From assembly GCA_029263275.1 (NCBI GenBank), contig JAJCXU010000415.1, forward strand, positions 1-8,003: a stretch of 8,003 bases of DNA, in the 5' to 3' direction. The stretch's first letter is position 1. Each line of letters begins with the position of its first letter. The notes under the pieces are model-generated. The model worked only from the letters and a program-made list of their open reading frames with translations, had not been told where the DNA came from and ran no database searches. Made by a program: the position numbers and the translations under genes. Positions 5,510 through 8,003 of the stretch are shown piece after piece. This stretch comes from Ilumatobacter sp. (GTDB taxonomy: Bacteria > Actinomycetota > Acidimicrobiia > Acidimicrobiales > Ilumatobacteraceae).

Positions 5510-7584
5510 CCGTGACCGAATCCCACACGCCTGAGCCCGCCGATCCGAGCGAGCACGCAGCGCTGGCCATCGACGGTCTCGAGATGTCGTATATCGTCCG
5601 TGGCAAGCCGCGCAAGATCCTGCGCGGCGTGAGCTTCGAAGTGCGCCCAGGTGAGGCATACGGTCTCGTCGGCGAGTCGGGTTGCGGCAAGTCCACCACG
5701 GCGTACGCCGCGCTGCGCTACCTCCCGGGCAACGGAGTGATCGATGCCGGTCGCGTGTTGTCGGGCGGCGAAGAGCTCACGGCGATGTCTGCCAGCCAGC
5801 TCCGCGAGTTCCGTGCCCAGCGCGCCTCGATGGTCTTCCAAGACCCGGTGCAGGCGGTCAACCCCGTGCTGAAGATCGGTACGCAAGTCGCCGAAGCCTT
5901 CCAAGTGATGGGTCAGTCCAAGTCCGAGGCTCGGGTCTCGGCCCTCGCCGCGTTGGAACGTGTACGTATTGCCGCTCCGGAGAGCGTCATGGAGCGGTAT
6001 CCGCACCAACTGTCGGGCGGCATGCTGCAGCGCGTCGTCATCGCCATGGGCCTGGCCTGTGACCCCAACTTGCTCGTGCTCGACGAGCCCACCACCGGGC
6101 TCGACGCCACGGTCGAGGCCGAAGTTCTCGACCTGGTCCGCGACCTCCGCTCGGAACTCAACTCGGCAATTCTGCTCATCGCTCACAACCTGGGTGTCAT
6201 TCGCACCATGTGTGACCGAGTCGGCGTCATGTACGCCGGTCGCATCGTCGAAGAAGGCACCGTTGCCGAGGTGTTCGACAACCCGAGTCACCCGTACACC
6301 AAGGGGCTCCTCAACTCGATTCCGCGACGTGGTCTGCGCAAGACCGACCGCGAACTGTTCGCCATCCCCGGCTCGGCACCGCCCATCGGCGCCGACCTGC
6401 CGTTCTGCACATACATCGATCGCTGCCCGATCGCGACCGACATCTGTCGCAGCGCGGTGCCGCCAATCGTTGATCGCTCCGACGGGCACTGGACGCGCTG
6501 TCATCATGCGGACCGGATCGGCGACGTTCCAGAGCCCGATGAAGTCACCGTGCCCTACGACATCGGAACCGAACAGGTCATCGGCGTCGAAGGCGTGTCG
6601 AAGACGTTCCGTCAACGCGGCCATGAGGTCCCGGCACTCGTGGGCGTCGACCTCGGTTTCGCCGAGGGTGAAACCCTCGGCCTCGTCGGTGAGTCCGGTT
6701 CCGGCAAGTCCACGCTCGCCAAAACCATGCTCGGCGTGCACGCTCCCGACGAGGGCGGAGCAATCACGTTGCGCGGCCGAAAGATGGCCGACAAAGCCAC
6801 CTCGCGTGTCACCGAGTCGGTGCGGGCAATTTCAATGGTGTTCCAGAACCCGGACTCAGCACTCAACCGTGCCTGGACGGTGCGTCGCATCCTGCAGCGC
6901 AGCGTCGTCAAGCTGACCGGCATCAAGGGTGCCGCAGCGGACAAACGGGTCGAGGAGATCGCTGAGGCGATGCAGCTGTCGCCTCGTCACCTCGACATGC
7001 GGCCGCGGCAGCTGTCTGGTGGCCTCAAGCAGCGTGTCGCAATCGCCCGTGCCTTTGCAGGTGACCCCGAAGTGGTCGTCTGCGACGAGCCGACATCGGC
7101 ACTCGACGTGTCGGTCCAAGCAGCAATCCTCAATCTGCTCGCTCGCTTGCAGAACGAGGAACGCTCGAGCTACATGTTCATCAGCCACGACATCGGTGTC
7201 GTGCGCTACCTGGCGGACCGAATCGCCGTCATGTACCTCGGCCGGATCATGGAGATTGGCTCCACGGCCACCATGTTCGACGGCACGAACCATCCATACA
7301 CCGAGGCCCTGCTCTCCGCGGTGCCCAATGTTGATGGCGTCGCCGAAGATCGGATCCCGCTGACCGGCTCGATCCCCTCGCCGGCCAACCCGCCTCCGGG
7401 CTGTGTGTTCCACACCCGCTGCCACCGCGCCATTGCCGGGCTGTGCGAAGTCACCGTGCCGGAAATGGTCGAGTTGTCGCCTGGTCACAGCATCAAGTGC
7501 CACCTCACGGTCGAGCAATTGCAGGAGCCGATCGATGTCGACGCATCGATCATCTCGGCAGAAGCGGCTGCACTGCTCGACTGA
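5506..7584 (+). CDS. Fused double ATPase of Dpp/Opp-type ABC importer (DppD-DppF-like)
   Basis: A 692-residue protein holding both nucleotide-binding domains of the importer in one chain; many family members use two separate genes of about 330 residues each. Domain 1 has Walker A GESGCGKST (56-64), Q-loop Gln 112, signature LSGGMLQ (169-175), Walker B LLVLDEP (189-195) and switch His 227. Domain 2 has GESGSGKST (395-403), Gln 447, LSGGLKQ (503-509), VVVCDEP (523-529) and His 561. Both sites therefore look competent for ATP hydrolysis. Each half ends in the oligopeptide-transporter C-terminal domain (HPYTKGLL and HPYTEALL) with four cysteines: 301, 307, 314, 332 and 633, 639, 647, 665. In actinobacterial Opp/Dpp relatives such cysteines hold iron-sulfur clusters; that is inference here. 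No clear ribosome-binding site precedes it; ATGA coupling to permease 2 probably drives translation. Confidence 0.95.
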   Translation: MTVTESHTPEPADPSEHAALAIDGLEMSYIVRGKPRKILRGVSFEVRPGEAYGLVGESGCGKSTTAYAALRYLPGNGVIDAGRVLSGGEELTAMSASQLREFRAQRASMVFQDPVQAVNPVLKIGTQVAEAFQVMGQSKSEARVSALAALERVRIAAPESVMERYPHQLSGGMLQRVVIAMGLACDPNLLVLDEPTTGLDATVEAEVLDLVRDLRSELNSAILLIAHNLGVIRTMCDRVGVMYAGRIVEEGTVAEVFDNPSHPYTKGLLNSIPRRGLRKTDRELFAIPGSAPPIGADLPFCTYIDRCPIATDICRSAVPPIVDRSDGHWTRCHHADRIGDVPEPDEVTVPYDIGTEQVIGVEGVSKTFRQRGHEVPALVGVDLGFAEGETLGLVGESGSGKSTLAKTMLGVHAPDEGGAITLRGRKMADKATSRVTESVRAISMVFQNPDSALNRAWTVRRILQRSVVKLTGIKGAAADKRVEEIAEAMQLSPRHLDMRPRQLSGGLKQRVAIARAFAGDPEVVVCDEPTSALDVSVQAAILNLLARLQNEERSSYMFISHDIGVVRYLADRIAVMYLGRIMEIGSTATMFDGTNHPYTEALLSAVPNVDGVAEDRIPLTGSIPSPANPPPGCVFHTRCHRAIAGLCEVTVPEMVELSPGHSIKCHLTVEQLQEPIDVDASIISAEAAALLD

Positions 7585-7587
7585 CAT

Positions 7588-7609
7588 CCCGGGCTGATCA
7601 GTCAGCGGG
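7588..7609 (+). terminator. Possible terminator after the transporter operon
   Basis: GCTGA (7593-7597) pairs with TCAGC (7602-7606) around a four-base loop. After a GG bulge, CCC (7588-7590) pairs with GGG (7607-7609). It starts four bases after the operon's last stop, and moderately T-rich sequence (AATTCTTCGGATTTCTT) follows. The position is right but the stem is imperfect. Confidence 0.4.
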
Positions 7610-7640
7610 CCAGAATTCTTCGGATTTCTTCGCGCGTGAC

Positions 7641-7678
7641 GTCGTGTTGCGAACGACTCGCATCTACGTTGTCCGTCG
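7641..7678 (+). promoter_or_regulatory. Candidate leaderless promoter with inverted repeat before the metal-binding lipoprotein gene
   Basis: TACGTT (7665-7670), a TANNNT -10 box, ends eight bases before the ATG at 7679, the same geometry as at the TetR gene. No Shine-Dalgarno sequence is present. GTCGT (7641-7645) and ACGAC (7653-7657) form a 5-bp inverted repeat around seven bases in the -35 region, a possible operator. I do not see an AT-rich Zur or Fur box. Confidence 0.35.
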
Positions 7679-8003
7679 ATGTGTTGTTCGCTCCCTCGTC
7701 GTTCCGTCGCGTTAATCGTCGCGGCTGGCCTCCTGGCGGCGTCGTGTGGAAGCACCTCGGCCTCCGAGGCAGCGCCCGGCGCGGTCGCGGCGCATCGGCT
7801 GCAGGTGGTGACCACTGTCGCGCCGATCACCTCGATCGCGGCCAACATCGTCGGTGACCGTGCCCAGGTGGTGGGGATCGTGCCCGAAGGAACGAACTCC
7901 CACACCTTCGAGCCGTCGCCGTCAGTCGCCGAGCTGCTGAGCACCGCGGACGTGGTGTTCATCAACGGACTGCAGTTGGAAGAACCCACCAAGGCGTTGG
8001 CTG
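7679..8003 (+). CDS. Metal ABC transporter substrate-binding lipoprotein (ZnuA/PsaA-like), N-terminal part
   Basis: The first 108 residues of a zinc/manganese-type binding protein (SBP_bac_9, cluster A-I), cut by the window end. It has a basic start with two Arg, a hydrophobic segment, and a lipobox-like LAASC with the lipid Cys at 23 (Ala rather than Leu at -3). A Ser/Ala linker leads to VVTTVAPITSIAANIVGD, then EGTNSHTFEPSPS, where His 75 fits the first metal-binding histidine of the family. ADVVFINGLQLEEP follows as expected. The ATG at 7679 is the only reasonable start: an in-frame stop sits at 7637-7639 with no other start codon between. It is separate from the peptide-type importer and probably begins its own operon with permease and ATPase genes beyond the window. 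The metal (Zn, Mn or Fe) cannot be assigned from this part. Residues 2-3 are Cys-Cys, a minor oddity. Confidence 0.88.
   Translation, partial: MCCSLPRRSVALIVAAGLLAASCGSTSASEAAPGAVAAHRLQVVTTVAPITSIAANIVGDRAQVVGIVPEGTNSHTFEPSPSVAELLSTADVVFINGLQLEEPTKALA

Noticed and set aside
5674..6708. Similarity between the two halves of the ATPase as a recent tandem duplication
   Set aside because: Both halves are ordinary, diverged DppD- and DppF-type domains. The fusion is known in the family and does not show recent repeat copies at the DNA level.
7636..7857. 73-codon plus-strand frame at the start of the last gene
   Set aside because: It is out of frame with the ZnuA-like protein beginning at 7679, whose lipobox and His motif identify the real reading frame.
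5389..7992. Long minus-strand open frames (450 codons at 5389-6741 and 378 codons at 6856-7992)
   Set aside because: They lie opposite the ATPase gene and its flanks, show no family motif, and have the biased composition typical of antisense shadows.

Overview
The window is a stretch of high-GC bacterial chromosome with dense, same-strand gene organisation. Every gene I can support reads left to right. GC-rich third codon positions, TANNNT-type -10 elements placed right at start codons (candidate leaderless genes), a Tat-type lipoprotein signal and an acyl-AMP-forming ligase suggest an actinobacterium. The Asp-rich segment after the lipobox is reminiscent of Acidimicrobiia, but the lineage is an inference and not proven from this sequence.

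Layout: (1) 1-675, the 3' end of an AMP-forming acyl ligase (fatty acyl-CoA synthetase / acyl-AMP ligase family). (2) 676-829, a short intergenic region with GC-rich palindromes and a candidate leaderless promoter. (3) 830-1501, a TetR-family repressor. (4) 1502-1735, a regulatory region with three helically phased CGATTGAT repeats, a perfect 15-bp inverted repeat beside a candidate -10 box, a foldable 5' leader and a strong ribosome-binding site. (5) 1736-7584, a four-gene transporter operon of the peptide/nickel (Dpp/Opp) ABC class: a Tat-exported lipoprotein substrate-binding protein, two permeases, and a fused double ATPase carrying a four-Cys C-terminal motif after each half. A large RNA hairpin lies between the binding-protein gene and the first permease gene. 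The last three genes are translationally coupled (TGATG and ATGA overlaps). (6) 7585-7678, a possible terminator plus a promoter region. (7) 7679-8003, the 5' end of a second, separate ABC system: a lipoprotein metal-binding protein of the ZnuA/PsaA (SBP_bac_9) family, which continues beyond the window.

How it fits together: the binding protein would capture a peptide-like or other family-5 ligand outside the membrane and deliver it to the two-permease channel, powered by the fused ATPase. The TetR protein directly upstream is a plausible but unproven regulator of the operon, and the inverted repeat at 1578-1592 is the best candidate for its operator. I see no phage, transposon, CRISPR, tRNA or rRNA. 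I found no clearly new biological system. The most interesting signals are regulatory: phased repeats, the promoter palindrome, the foldable leader, the long intra-operon hairpin and two leaderless start candidates with identical geometry.
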